Assembly: GCA_038747915.1 (NCBI GenBank)
Contig: JBCDJJ010000003.1
Location: 19,740-83,739 of the forward strand
Length of the DNA stretch: 64,000 nucleotides
Reading direction: 5' to 3'
Source of the DNA: JBCDAP01 sp038747915
GTDB lineage: Bacteria; Planctomycetota; Phycisphaerae; Phycisphaerales; UBA1924
A program made the position numbers and the translations under genes. The notes beneath the pieces were generated by a model, which had not been told where the DNA came from, made no database searches, and worked only from the letters and a program-made list of their open reading frames with translations. Positions 1 to 9,101 of the stretch are shown here, one piece after another. Numbering within the stretch: position 1 is the stretch's first letter; each line of letters starts with the position of its first letter.

Positions 1-1758
1 GCGGACCTCGACGGTCTTGTTGGTGCGGCCCTCGAGACGGGTGAGCGACTGCCGGCGGTGTGAGAGCAGCTCGCCCGCGAGCTTGGGGCTGATGACCATC
101 TCGACGGTGTTGATGCGGTCGACCGCGAGCAATCTGGCGAGCTCGCGGAGCGACTCGCGGGCGATCGAGTCGAGGCGGCGGACCATCGGGCCGCCCTCGG
201 TGAGCCGCTCGAAGTGCTGGCTGCGCATTGAGCCTTTTTGCCGCTGCCGCGTCATCTCGACGATGCCGAACTGGCTGATGGGCAGGACCTTGGTGGCCGA
301 GCGGTCGCTTTTGAGGCAGTCCTGGAAGAGCTTCTCGATGGTCTTGCGGTTGCTGCGCTTCATCATGTCGATGAGATCACAGATGACGAGGCCGCCGACA
401 TCGCGGAGCTTGAGCTGACGGCAGATCTCGGGGACTGCCTCGTTGTTGGTCTTGAAGGCGGTGGTCTCGGCGTCGTTGTTGGAGCGCATGCGACCGGAGT
501 TGACGTCGATCGCGATGACGGCCTCGGTCTCATCGATGATGAGCGAGCCGCCCGAGGGCAGCGGGACACGGCGGGAGAGGATCTGCGAGATCTGATCCTC
601 GACGCCGAAGCTCCAGAACATCGGTGCCTGTTCGTTGTAATGGAACAGGTTGGTGCTGGTGCGCGGGCTGACGATCTTCATGAAGCGCGCGGCGCGCTTC
701 ACAGCGATCTCGTTGTCGATGATGATCTCGTCGATCTCGCTCGTCCACAGGTCGCGGAGCGTGCGCATGAGCAGGTCGGACTCGGCGTAGAGCAGCCGCG
801 GGCGATCGCCGCCCTTATTGAGACGCCGATCGATGTCCTTGCGGAGCCGCTGCAGGTACGCGAGGTCGCGCTTGAGTTCGGTCTTGGTGCGGTCGAGGCC
901 GGCGGTGCGGAGGATAAAGCCGTAGCCTTCGGGCAGCTCGAGTTGATCGAGGATGTCCTTCATCCGCTTGCGGGTGTCCTCGTCTTCGACTTTTCGGGAG
1001 ACGCCGACCTTGTCCATATCGGGCAGCATCACGAGGTAGCGGCCGGGGATGGAGAGGTAGCTCGAGAGGGTGGGTCCCTTGGTGTTGATGCCTTCTTTGA
1101 TGACCTGCACGAGCACCCGCTGCCCCTTCTTGAGGCAGTCTTGGATGGCGGGTCGTTCTCGGCGCGGGGTCTTCTTGCCGATGCGCTCGGTCGTCTCGTC
1201 GGTACCGAAGTACTGGGGGTGCAGGTCGGAGATGTGGAGGAAGCCGTTGGTGTGGTGGCCGAAGTCGACAAACGCGGCTTGGATGGCCGACTCGACGTTG
1301 GTCACGCGGCCGACGTAGATGTTCTGACCGATCGATTCGGTCGCAGCGAACTCGGTGTGAAGCTCCTCGAGGACACCGTCTTGGACGATCGCGACGCGGC
1401 ACTCATCGCCGGGCACGTAGTTGACGAGCATCTTTCGCCCTTTGGGCGAGAGGCGTGTGCGGCGGAGCTTGATGCCGCTCGAGGTCTGCTCGGGCTCGGG
1501 GGATGTGCCCCCGGCGCGGTCACCGGTGGCGGCATCGCCCGTGGTCGCGTCGTTGCTTTGCTCGGCGGCGGCGTCGCTCTTCTTGGTGGAGCGTTTGCGT
1601 CGCGAGCGGGTGCGCTTGGGCTTCGGGTCGGTGGCCGGTGGCGTGGTGGTGTCGCTTGCTTGGGGCGGTGAAGCGGTCGCGTCGGTGGCCGCTGTGCCAT
1701 CGGCTGCGGGCTCGGCGGCTTGGGTGTCGATCTGTGCGGTGTCGGTCGTCGGATCCAT
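1..1758 (-). CDS. Ribonuclease E/G family endoribonuclease (3' end cut by window edge)
   Basis: This is an RNA-processing and decay enzyme of the RNase E/G family; 586 codons are visible and the gene runs off the left edge. After a low-complexity Ala/Thr/Pro/Lys tail of about 95 residues come an S1-like segment (EFAATESIGQNIYVGRVTNV, then AFVDFGHHTNGFLHISDL) and the RNase-H-like catalytic core. The core shows IDVNSGR and, downstream, GGLVICDLIDM, which carry the two metal-binding aspartates of the family. The ATG at 1758 is the first Met before the core. The family's Zn-link CPxC motif would lie beyond the edge. The choice between rne and rng cannot be made without the C-terminus. The family assignment is near certain. 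Confidence 0.93.
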   Translation of the reverse strand, partial: MDPTTDTAQIDTQAAEPAADGTAATDATASPPQASDTTTPPATDPKPKRTRSRRKRSTKKSDAAAEQSNDATTGDAATGDRAGGTSPEPEQTSSGIKLRRTRLSPKGRKMLVNYVPGDECRVAIVQDGVLEELHTEFAATESIGQNIYVGRVTNVESAIQAAFVDFGHHTNGFLHISDLHPQYFGTDETTERIGKKTPRRERPAIQDCLKKGQRVLVQVIKEGINTKGPTLSSYLSIPGRYLVMLPDMDKVGVSRKVEDEDTRKRMKDILDQLELPEGYGFILRTAGLDRTKTELKRDLAYLQRLRKDIDRRLNKGGDRPRLLYAESDLLMRTLRDLWTSEIDEIIIDNEIAVKRAARFMKIVSPRTSTNLFHYNEQAPMFWSFGVEDQISQILSRRVPLPSGGSLIIDETEAVIAIDVNSGRMRSNNDAETTAFKTNNEAVPEICRQLKLRDVGGLVICDLIDMMKRSNRKTIEKLFQDCLKSDRSATKVLPISQFGIVEMTRQRQKGSMRSQHFERLTEGGPMVRRLDSIARESLRELARLLAVDRINTVEMVISPKLAGELLSHRRQSLTRLEGRTNKTVEVR

Positions 1759-2108
1759 GAGGCTCGCTCCGTGAGATGAGCGAGCGTGGGTGTCAGCCTT
1801 GGCCGTGCGCTCCTTCATCTCGGATCGGTGCGGAGCCACGAAGCTCGGCGCGTCGCCGATGACTCGAGCACCTCACGATCCCGATGATGCACCTTCGGCC
1901 CATGCCGTCCACGCTCGTGTGGGCGGGGCCGGGCGGTATCGATGCGCGCTCTCGGTGGAGCGGGCTGCCCGGCGTCCGGGGGTGATCGTCACCTCGCCCG
2001 GGCCGCCCTGACTTGTCCTGTCCCGAGTGCCGGAGGCGCCGGATCTGCTCACACTGCCGCGTTCACCCCGCGATCATCAGGCGGGTGCGGGTATGGGTCG
2101 CGATCCGA
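1759..2108. other. Intergenic stretch with no recognisable gene
   Basis: These 350 bases lie between PTS enzyme I, which ends at 2109, and the RNase E/G start. Short open frames exist on both strands but none resembles a protein I know. The stretch presumably holds the RNase E/G promoter. I see no convincing hairpin-plus-U-tract terminator and no HPr gene. Confidence 0.5.
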
Positions 2109-3875
2109 TCACCCCGACGCGTCGACGGAACGCCCGTCGAACAGCTCGGGGAATCTCTTCCTGGCCTGATCGCGCAGCAATGCGCTCACCTGCCGTTCGG
2201 AATCGAGCGAGCCCACCCGTCGGGCCAGCCGCTCGCAGCTCTTCACATCGACGCTTCGGATCACCCGCTTGACAAACGGCAGGCGGCTCGGCGTCGCTGA
2301 GAGCGTACGCAGGCCAAGACCGATCAGCAACATGGTGAACACGGGGTCACCGGCGACCTCGCCGCAGCAGCTCACGGGGACGCCGCTGCGGCGCCCGGCC
2401 CGAACAACCTCCTTGATCAGGCGGAGGACCGCGGGATCAGCCGCGGAATAGAGGTGGGCGACCCGCTCGTTCGTGCGGTCGACGGCGAGGGTGTACTGGA
2501 TGAGGTCGTTGGTGCCGATCGAGAAAAAGTCGGCCTCACCGGCGTAAACCGGGGCCATGACCGCGGCGGAGGGCACCTCGACCATCATGCCGAGCGGCAC
2601 CCTTCGATCGAACGCAAGTCCATCCTCCTCAAGGTCTTCCATTACCTCGTGGACGATGAGCTTGGCCTGGCGGAACTCGCTCAGGCTCGTCACGAGAGGG
2701 AACATGATCTTCATCTCACCGAGCGCCGACGCCCGCAGCACGGCTCGGAGGTGCTGCTTGAACATGGTGAGGTTGGTGAGGCAGTAGCGGAGCGAGCGGT
2801 TTCCAAGAAATGGATTCCGCTCGGGCATCATGGCACGTCGCTGGGTGTACTTGTCGGCACCGAGGTCGAAGGTGCGGATGGTGACCGGTCGCCCATCGGC
2901 GGCCTCGACCGCGGCCCGGAGAGCCTCGAACTGCTCGTCTTCGCTCGGTTCGTGGTCGGAGGTGAGCCAGAGGAACTCGGTGCGGAACAGGCCGACGCCC
3001 TCGGCACCGTGCTCGATGACGTGGTGCATCTCACCGGCGAGTTCGATGTTACCGAGCAGCTCGATCCGTTCGCCGTCGGTGGTGATGGCGGGTTCTTCGC
3101 GGAGTTCACCCAGACGTGCGCGGAGTTCTGCGGCTCGGGCCGCGATGCCGTGGTACCGCTCGACGATCTCGTCGGTGGGGCGGATGATGACGAGCCCCTC
3201 GTCGCCGTCGATGATGATGCGGTCGCCCTCGCGGGCGATATCCATGATGGACTCGGTGCCGACCACCGCGGGCAGGCTCAGCGATCGCGCAAAGATGGCG
3301 ACGTGGCTGGTCTCACCACCTGCCTCGGTGGCGAAGGCGACGACGCCATCGGTGCCGAACTGCGCGGTCTGGGTGGGCGTGAGCTCGGCCGCGACGACGA
3401 CGACATCGTGACCCGCCCCAGTGATCTCACGGCGGTGCTCGCCGATGAGGTGGCGGAGCACGCGGTGGTCGAGGTCCCAGACATCGTCGACCTTGGTGCG
3501 GAAGGCGGATTCGGGCATCGAGGCGAAGAGTTCGGCGACCTCGCGGAATCGCTCCTGGACCGCGAGTTCGGCGGAGATGCGCTCGGTGGCGATCCGCTCG
3601 CGGATGGGCTCGATCAGGGTGCGGTCGCGGAGCATGCCCTGGTGGAAGGCGAAGACATCCGCTGCCTCGGTGCCCATCTTCTGCTCGGCGTGCGCACGGA
3701 GTTCATCGAGTTCGGTGAGGGAAGCCGCGATCGCGGCCTCGAACCGTGCCTGCTCGGCCTCGATGGCCTGTGCTGCGATCGTGCGCGAGGCCACCGGACG
3801 CCTGACGTCGTCCAGCACATAGACCCGGCCGACCACAACGCCCGGTGAGACCGCGATGCCGCGAAGCTCATGCAT
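2109..3875 (-). CDS. ptsI: Phosphoenolpyruvate-protein phosphotransferase (PTS enzyme I)
   Basis: Cytoplasmic PTS enzyme I transfers phosphate from PEP to the histidine of HPr. At 588 aa it has the standard length. The N-terminal HPr-binding and swivelling domain carries the active-site histidine motif GGETSHVAIFAR (about residue 190). The C-terminal PEP-binding TIM barrel shows GVGLFRTEFLW, MMPERNPFLGNRSLRYC, FFSIGTNDLIQYTLAVDRTN and the catalytic-cysteine region VSCCGEVAGDP. It starts with ATG at 3875. No HPr, EII or PTS-N genes are visible nearby, so its phospho-acceptor must be encoded elsewhere. The role could be regulatory rather than sugar transport; that is inference. Confidence 0.95.
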   Translation of the reverse strand: MHELRGIAVSPGVVVGRVYVLDDVRRPVASRTIAAQAIEAEQARFEAAIAASLTELDELRAHAEQKMGTEAADVFAFHQGMLRDRTLIEPIRERIATERISAELAVQERFREVAELFASMPESAFRTKVDDVWDLDHRVLRHLIGEHRREITGAGHDVVVVAAELTPTQTAQFGTDGVVAFATEAGGETSHVAIFARSLSLPAVVGTESIMDIAREGDRIIIDGDEGLVIIRPTDEIVERYHGIAARAAELRARLGELREEPAITTDGERIELLGNIELAGEMHHVIEHGAEGVGLFRTEFLWLTSDHEPSEDEQFEALRAAVEAADGRPVTIRTFDLGADKYTQRRAMMPERNPFLGNRSLRYCLTNLTMFKQHLRAVLRASALGEMKIMFPLVTSLSEFRQAKLIVHEVMEDLEEDGLAFDRRVPLGMMVEVPSAAVMAPVYAGEADFFSIGTNDLIQYTLAVDRTNERVAHLYSAADPAVLRLIKEVVRAGRRSGVPVSCCGEVAGDPVFTMLLIGLGLRTLSATPSRLPFVKRVIRSVDVKSCERLARRVGSLDSERQVSALLRDQARKRFPELFDGRSVDASG

Positions 3876-4075
3876 GCGAAGCGACGGCCTCGGAGGGGCC
3901 GTCCGAAGAAATGCGAGACGACAGATGCTACTGCGAGTCGGCGTGGGTGATTTTGTGGCCTGGCTTGACCGGCGCGCCGATGTATGCTTGACTACTCGCG
4001 GCCGGAGACGGGACGCCTGCGTGCAAACAGGCCGCCCCCCGGCGTTCGCCCAAGCGAACGGAGTGGACCTGCTCG

Positions 4076-5266
4076 ATGTCGGCGGTTGTCGTCGTCTCGG
4101 CGCACACGGTTATTGACATGACAACGCTCACTGGGATCCTGCATTGGCCCGCACGGGCCGAAGGACGCATCCGCCAGCTGAATGGCGATCAAATCCTCGA
4201 GAAGGAGGATGACCCGTTCGTCCCCCTGGCACTCGGGGAGGAGTACCCGCTGCGCAACGGGCAGGAGGTCACCGTCGAGGTGGTCCAGCGCAAGCCCCGC
4301 CGTCGCAAGCGGGCGGATGGCACACCGGCGCCGCGTCACCCGCGGCCGGTGGTCGACCGCGTGCTCGCGATCGAAGGGATCGAGCCTGACGATTACGCGA
4401 AGCGCACGCTCTTTGAAGACCTGGAGTCGGTCGACCCCCAGCCGCGGCTCCACCTCGAGTACCCGGGGTGCCCGCCGGCGTGCCGGCTGATCGACATGTT
4501 CTGCCCGATCGGTCGTGGTCAGCGTGGGCTGATCGTGGCGCCGCCCAAGTCGGGCAAGACGATCCTGCTCAAGCAGATCGCCGAGGCGCTCTCGACGAAC
4601 CACCCGCACCTCGATCTGTACGCGCTGCTCATCGACGAGCGGCCCGAGGAGGTGACCGACTTCAAGCGGTCGACACCCGCCAAGGTGTTCGCGAGTTCGT
4701 CCGATCAAGATGTCGATCGCCACTGCGCGATCGCGCAGATGCTCGTGGAGCGGTGCCGGTTCATGGTCGAGGCCGGGAAGCACGTGGTCGTGCTGATGGA
4801 CTCGCTCACGAGGCTCGGGCGCGCGTTCAACAACTCGAAGAAGTTCGGGAACTCGGGCAAGACGATGTCGGGCGGCATCGACTCGCGGGCGCTCGAGGTA
4901 CCCAAGCGCATCTTTGGTTCGGCCCGCAACACCGAGACCGCGGGCTCGCTCACGGTCATCGCCTCGTGCCTGGTCGACACGGGGAGCCAGGGCGATCAGG
5001 TGATCTTCGAGGAGTTCAAGGGCACGGGGAACATGGAGCTGGTGCTCGACCGCAAGATCGCCGAGCGCCGCGCGTACCCCGCGATCAATCTCGCCGCTTC
5101 GGGCACCCGCAAGGAGCACCTGCTGATGGAGCCCAAGGAGTACGAGACGGTCAACGCGCTCCGCCGGCGGCTGCTCAACATGCCGCCGCACCAGCAGATC
5201 GAGCAGTTGCTTGCAGCGCTGAAGAACTACGAGACCAACGCCCAGCTTGTCGGGCTGACGCGCTGA
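4076..5266 (+). CDS. rho: Transcription termination factor Rho
   Basis: Hexameric RNA-dependent ATPase that terminates transcription. The OB-fold RNA-binding domain (GILHWPARAEGRIRQLN through about residue 90) is followed by the ATPase core, with Walker A APPKSGKTILLK, Walker B VVVLMDSLTRLGRAFN, the Q-loop region SGGIDSRALEVPKR and the R-loop GTGNMELVLDRK. At 396 aa it is slightly shorter than E. coli Rho (419 aa) because there is almost nothing before the OB fold. I keep the ATG at 4076. An in-frame ATG at 4118 (MTTLTGIL) is an equally plausible start, and neither has a strong Shine-Dalgarno. A methyltransferase gene follows after 6 nt. Confidence 0.95.
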   Translation: MSAVVVVSAHTVIDMTTLTGILHWPARAEGRIRQLNGDQILEKEDDPFVPLALGEEYPLRNGQEVTVEVVQRKPRRRKRADGTPAPRHPRPVVDRVLAIEGIEPDDYAKRTLFEDLESVDPQPRLHLEYPGCPPACRLIDMFCPIGRGQRGLIVAPPKSGKTILLKQIAEALSTNHPHLDLYALLIDERPEEVTDFKRSTPAKVFASSSDQDVDRHCAIAQMLVERCRFMVEAGKHVVVLMDSLTRLGRAFNNSKKFGNSGKTMSGGIDSRALEVPKRIFGSARNTETAGSLTVIASCLVDTGSQGDQVIFEEFKGTGNMELVLDRKIAERRAYPAINLAASGTRKEHLLMEPKEYETVNALRRRLLNMPPHQQIEQLLAALKNYETNAQLVGLTR

Positions 5267-5272
5267 GCGCTG

Positions 5273-6037
5273 ATGGCTGGCGACGAACCCCCGGTGCACA
5301 CGCTGCGTCCGACGACGCGGTTCGCCGGCCGTGCGGAGGACTATGCGGCGCACCGGCCGTCGTACCCGAGTGAAGCGGTCGATGCGATCGTTGATGGACT
5401 AGATCTCCATCTCGCGGTTGATGTGGGCGCCGGGACAGGGATCTTCTCGCGATTGCTCGCGGCGCGGGGGGTGCCGGTGGTCGCGATCGAGCCGAATGCT
5501 GACATGAGCGCCGCCGCGGAAGTGGCATCGGGCATCGATTGGCGCGAGGGCACCGCGGAGCGAACCGGCCTCGCTGAGTGCTGCGCCGATCTTGTGAGCT
5601 GCGCACAGGCCTTTCACTGGTTCGAACCGACCACGGCGCTGGACGAGTTTCATCGGATCCTCCGTCCGGGAGGTCGGCTGGCCCTGATCTGGAACACCCG
5701 GCAGCGCGATGACCCGGTGGGTCAGGCGTACTTCGATGCGATCCTCGCGGTCGGCGGCGACTCGAATGTGGGGAAACGATCGTTCGATGCGGGGTGCATC
5801 GAACGTCCCGAGCTCTTCACGCCGTTCCGCCGCACGAGCGTTGCTCACGAGCACCGGCTTGATCGCGATGGATTGCTCGGCCGGGCGCTGAGCATCTCGT
5901 ATTGCCCGCGGTCGGACGACACAGTGGTCGCCCTCAGAGCGCACATAGACGAAGTGATCGATCGGTTCGGCGACACACACGGGGTGGTCTCGATGCGGTA
6001 CGAGACGGTCGTCTACCGGTGCGAGCGCCGGGTGTGA
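5273..6037 (+). CDS. Class I SAM-dependent methyltransferase
   Basis: A 254-aa small-molecule-type methyltransferase (Methyltransf_11/UbiE-like fold). Motif I is AVDVGAGTGIFSRLLA (residues about 48-63), the acidic residue after beta2 is in VVAIEPNADM, and a post-II region DLVSCAQAFHWF is typical of this subfamily. FAGRAEDYAAHRPSYP near the N-terminus is the common leader of these enzymes. The substrate cannot be inferred. The gene begins 6 nt after rho and meets the stop of the next, convergent gene exactly, so it is probably co-transcribed with rho. Confidence 0.85.
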   Translation: MAGDEPPVHTLRPTTRFAGRAEDYAAHRPSYPSEAVDAIVDGLDLHLAVDVGAGTGIFSRLLAARGVPVVAIEPNADMSAAAEVASGIDWREGTAERTGLAECCADLVSCAQAFHWFEPTTALDEFHRILRPGGRLALIWNTRQRDDPVGQAYFDAILAVGGDSNVGKRSFDAGCIERPELFTPFRRTSVAHEHRLDRDGLLGRALSISYCPRSDDTVVALRAHIDEVIDRFGDTHGVVSMRYETVVYRCERRV

Positions 6038-7297
6038 TCAGCACCCGCCCAAGGCCATATCGTCGAGCATCGTGCTGAGATCGAAGGCATCGGTCGTGGT
6101 GTTGGTATCCATGTTGGTCGATGCCTCATCCGACTCGATGCCGTGGATGTAGGTCAGCACTTCGAAGGGGTCGTTGCCGAGGCAGGCGTCGTGGGGTACC
6201 GGCCAGAACCACCGGCGCGGCCCCGCGACCACGTTGAAGCCCTCGATGGGGAAGTCGGGGTTGGTGTCGATGATGGAGAGATTGAGGAACGGGGGGAGGT
6301 TGGAGGGTGCGGGGCCCTGGACGCGTCCGCTGTCGAAGCCCTGTGGTGTTGGGAGGACAGCGGGACCGAGAGGGAAGGGGGTCTGCGTGAGTTCGGCCAC
6401 GAAGCGCTGGGTCGCGCCATCCGTTGAGTTCTCACCGGGCCACTGCTGATAGATGCCCGAGCCCGCGACATCGTTGCCGACGGGGAACGGCGCGAGCACG
6501 CGGGTGTCGAACCAGGACCAGTCGATGGCAACCGCGGCCCACTCGCGCCGCGATGGCGTGTTCACGGTGGAGATTGCGGGATCGACGGGGAGCGGTGTGA
6601 GCAGGAAGCGTCCGTTGAGCGGGAAGAAGCTGACCGGGCCGAGAGGTGTGGGCTGGGTGGTGTAGGCCGCGGCATCGCCAAGGATGTACGGGATGAGTGC
6701 GCGCGCGGGCGTGAGCGAGCCGGCGAGCCGCAGTTCGCGGCGCACACACGGGAAGGTGACATCGGTTTGCTCAGCGAGTGTGAGGTCGAAGGAGCGCGGG
6801 CTGCCATCGGCGGGCACGACACCGCTATCAAAGGAGACGTGCTCGCCGGCGAAGCGTGTGTCCAGCGCCAAGCGTTCGCCGAGCACGGTGAGGAAATTGA
6901 CGGCGCTATGCACCTCGTAGACGCCGGTGCCGGTGATGCGATCGCCGGCGAAGTTGGCATCGAGCAAGAGGTTGACCTCGTCGACGCGGAAGCGGGCGAG
7001 GAGGCTCGGTGTCTCGACGAGGTCGGCTTCGGTGAGCGGCTCGCGACGGAGCGAGAGGGTGCCGCGGAGGGCTTCGCTGAAGACATCGGGGATGTCGCAG
7101 GCGACCGAGGTGCTGCGGTAGCTGGATTCGACATCGAGCCTGTAGATCCGGGGGAGTGTGAAGGGCGCGTCCACCGCGGCACCATCCGCCTGGGCGGTGA
7201 TGGTGGGCGTGGGAGCCAGCACACAGGTGCCGAGGGTGAGCGGGATCAATCGGCTGGCGATACGGACCAGGCGAGTGCCGCAGCGTGCGATGAACAT
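6038..7297 (-). CDS. Exported protein of unknown function with short acidic C-terminal motif
   Basis: A 419-aa protein I do not recognise. The chosen ATG at 7297 has AGGAG six bases upstream and begins a signal-peptide-like stretch (MFIARCGTRLVRIASRLIPL, then a small-residue region ending near TITAQA). An upstream open frame back to 7417 has no such signal and is disfavoured. The body is beta-rich, with WSWFDTRVLAPFPVGNDVAGSG and GSGIYQQW-like segments. The last 25 residues (TDAFDLSTMLDDMALGGC at the very end) resemble half a dockerin repeat, as seen on many planctomycete secreted proteins. It may be a carbohydrate-related surface protein, but no family is assigned. Confidence 0.6.
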   Translation of the reverse strand: MFIARCGTRLVRIASRLIPLTLGTCVLAPTPTITAQADGAAVDAPFTLPRIYRLDVESSYRSTSVACDIPDVFSEALRGTLSLRREPLTEADLVETPSLLARFRVDEVNLLLDANFAGDRITGTGVYEVHSAVNFLTVLGERLALDTRFAGEHVSFDSGVVPADGSPRSFDLTLAEQTDVTFPCVRRELRLAGSLTPARALIPYILGDAAAYTTQPTPLGPVSFFPLNGRFLLTPLPVDPAISTVNTPSRREWAAVAIDWSWFDTRVLAPFPVGNDVAGSGIYQQWPGENSTDGATQRFVAELTQTPFPLGPAVLPTPQGFDSGRVQGPAPSNLPPFLNLSIIDTNPDFPIEGFNVVAGPRRWFWPVPHDACLGNDPFEVLTYIHGIESDEASTNMDTNTTTDAFDLSTMLDDMALGGC

Positions 7298-7729
7298 CTC
7301 AGGCTCCTGTCTCTGCGGTCCGGGACCAGTTGGTGACAATACGGGAGCACCGCTATGGCCTGCGGGCGGCCTGATGCTCCGGGCGTGCAACGTGCCAAAG
7401 AGACCGATATTGCACACAGATTCACCGTACCTTCGGCCGGGGCATGTGCAAGAACGCGGGGGTGATCTGCTGGATTCGGGCGATGAGGCCTCGCCGGAGC
7501 AGGTGGCTTACCCGACGACAGCCGAAGAACACGGTGTCGATTCACTCACTCAAGTAGGTGAAGATCGTCCCGGGCTCGCGGTGCGTGAAAACCCATCGGC
7601 TGCCTGTGGGTGAGCATCGGGCGTGTGAGGTGCCCGGTGAGCGCTCCGGCAGTGGCGTGGGCTCATAGCCGATGCGTTCGATGTACGGAGGCTCTCGGCA
7701 TTGCTTCAGGCCAGTGTGAGGCCCCGTGT
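7298..7729. other. Intergenic stretch, no gene recognised
   Basis: These 432 bases separate the exported protein from the LacI regulator, both on the minus strand. Open frames on either strand are short and compositionally like antisense noise. The part next to 7297 should hold the promoter of the exported-protein gene. I see no strong terminator hairpin. Confidence 0.45.
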
Positions 7730-8851
7730 TCACCGCCCGATCAAACTCACGCGATCGTGGCCGAGACGGAGCGGCCGTTCGGGGACGGGGCCACTGGTGT
7801 CGTGGACAGAGAACACGGTGCTCCGGCGCTCGCGGAACTGGTCGGACGCCACGCCTTCGAGACGGCGCGACAGCCACAGCGCGGCTTCGAGTCCCATCTG
7901 CGTCGCATCCTGCCACACGGCGGTGTACTGCGGGAAGGTGTGGAAGCGTGTGTCGCGATCGTCGAAGCCGACCACGCTGAAGTCGCGAGGCACGACAAGG
8001 CCGAGTTCGAGGCAGCGTTGGAGAAGACCCACCGTCGGGATGGGGTTTGTGACGTAGACAGCGGTTGGGGGGTCGTCGAGCGAGAGCATCTTGTCGAGCG
8101 CGCGAGCACCGGTCTGCACCGCGCTCGATGAGGCCTGGATGACGACTCGCTCGTCGTACTCGAGACCGTTGCGCTCGAGACCCTGGCGATAGCCCGCGAG
8201 GCGGTCGGCGTGGTCGTGGTCCATCACATCGTGGATGATCAAGCCGATGCGCCGATGGCCGAGGTGGTGCAGGTGGTTGATCGCGCGGGCGCTATCCGCT
8301 CTGGAGTCGTTGTAGATGAAGTTCAGACGCGGGTCATCGCTGCGGTCGGCAAGGAGCACCGCCTCGATCGGCGACTCGGCGAGTTCTTCGAGCAGCGACG
8401 CGTCGGCCCCGAACGTGCGCACGAGGACGCCAGAGAGGCCTTTGCGTTGCAAAAACTCGGTGAGCGACTCGTCCGGGAATCGATCGTTCTCGGCGTCGAC
8501 GATGGTGAGGGAGTATCGCTGCTCGCGCAGGCCGCTCACGATGCCCGTGATCATCGCCGACTCGAAGTTGCCGAACTGCACATGGGCCGGGACGGAGGGG
8601 TACAGGACACCAACGGCTTTGGTGACCGAGCGTCGGGTGGATCGCTTGCGGTAGTTTGCCTCGGCGGCGTAGGCCAGCACGCGTTCGCGGGTTTCTGGCG
8701 AGACCTCGGGGTGGTTATTGAGCGCTCGAGAGACTGTTGCGACGGACACATCGAGGTCTTCGGCCAGCTGACGGATGCTTGGGCTCTTGGCCCGGATGGT
8801 GCGCAGCACGCTGTTGGTTGCGTTGTGTTTGGACTCGGCTGCGCGTTTCAT
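7730..8851 (-). CDS. LacI-family transcriptional regulator
   Basis: A 373-aa DNA-binding repressor or activator. The N-terminal helix-turn-helix (SIRQLAEDLDVSVATVSRAL, residues about 25-44, then NNHPEVSPETRERVLAYAAE) is the classical LacI headpiece with hinge helix. The remainder is a periplasmic-binding-protein-like effector domain, including HLGHRRIGLI, GYRQGLERNGL and PTAVYVTNPIPTVGLLQ. It lies next to a GH16 glucanase and a GH38 mannosidase, so the effector is probably a sugar. A TGAAA-n3-TTTCA palindrome upstream (8938-8950) suggests autoregulation. The N-terminal 20 residues before the headpiece are a little longer than usual. Confidence 0.92.
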   Translation of the reverse strand: MKRAAESKHNATNSVLRTIRAKSPSIRQLAEDLDVSVATVSRALNNHPEVSPETRERVLAYAAEANYRKRSTRRSVTKAVGVLYPSVPAHVQFGNFESAMITGIVSGLREQRYSLTIVDAENDRFPDESLTEFLQRKGLSGVLVRTFGADASLLEELAESPIEAVLLADRSDDPRLNFIYNDSRADSARAINHLHHLGHRRIGLIIHDVMDHDHADRLAGYRQGLERNGLEYDERVVIQASSSAVQTGARALDKMLSLDDPPTAVYVTNPIPTVGLLQRCLELGLVVPRDFSVVGFDDRDTRFHTFPQYTAVWQDATQMGLEAALWLSRRLEGVASDQFRERRSTVFSVHDTSGPVPERPLRLGHDRVSLIGR

Positions 8852-8937
8852 CGTGGCGTTTGAAGACTCCGGTCGCTCATCTTCCGAACGAGCAATCGTA
8901 GCATCGACGTGATGAAACGGAAAAAAATGATGGGAAG

Positions 8938-8950
8938 TGAAAGTGTTTCA
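8938..8950. promoter_or_regulatory. Candidate LacI-type operator upstream of the LacI gene
   Basis: TGAAAGTGTTTCA is a perfect 5-bp inverted repeat around a 3-base centre, about 87 bases upstream of the LacI start at 8851 and in the gap shared with the 3' end of the GH16 gene. Its arms match the AAA..TTT arms of LacI operators, although the centre is odd-numbered rather than CG. The assignment rests on position and sequence only. Confidence 0.45.
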
Positions 8951-9101
8951 TAGCGCATCACAGCACCAGAATCGGCGGTGTCGTCCGAAAAATGCCCCAT
9001 CGAGGCCGAGTTGTGCGTCTCGGTCTGGTGCGCGGCGCGTGTCGGTGTCCATCTCGGGCCGTGCATGTGGTGTTGATGCTGCGGTCAGCTGACCGCGCCG
9101 G

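Noticed and set aside
238..1671. Long plus-strand open frame of 477 codons
   Set aside because: It is antisense to the RNase E/G gene, whose motifs are unmistakable; the plus frame has a repetitive acidic/hydrophobic composition typical of GC-rich shadow frames.
2454..3848. Plus-strand open frame of 464 codons
   Set aside because: Antisense to PTS enzyme I; no recognisable motif.
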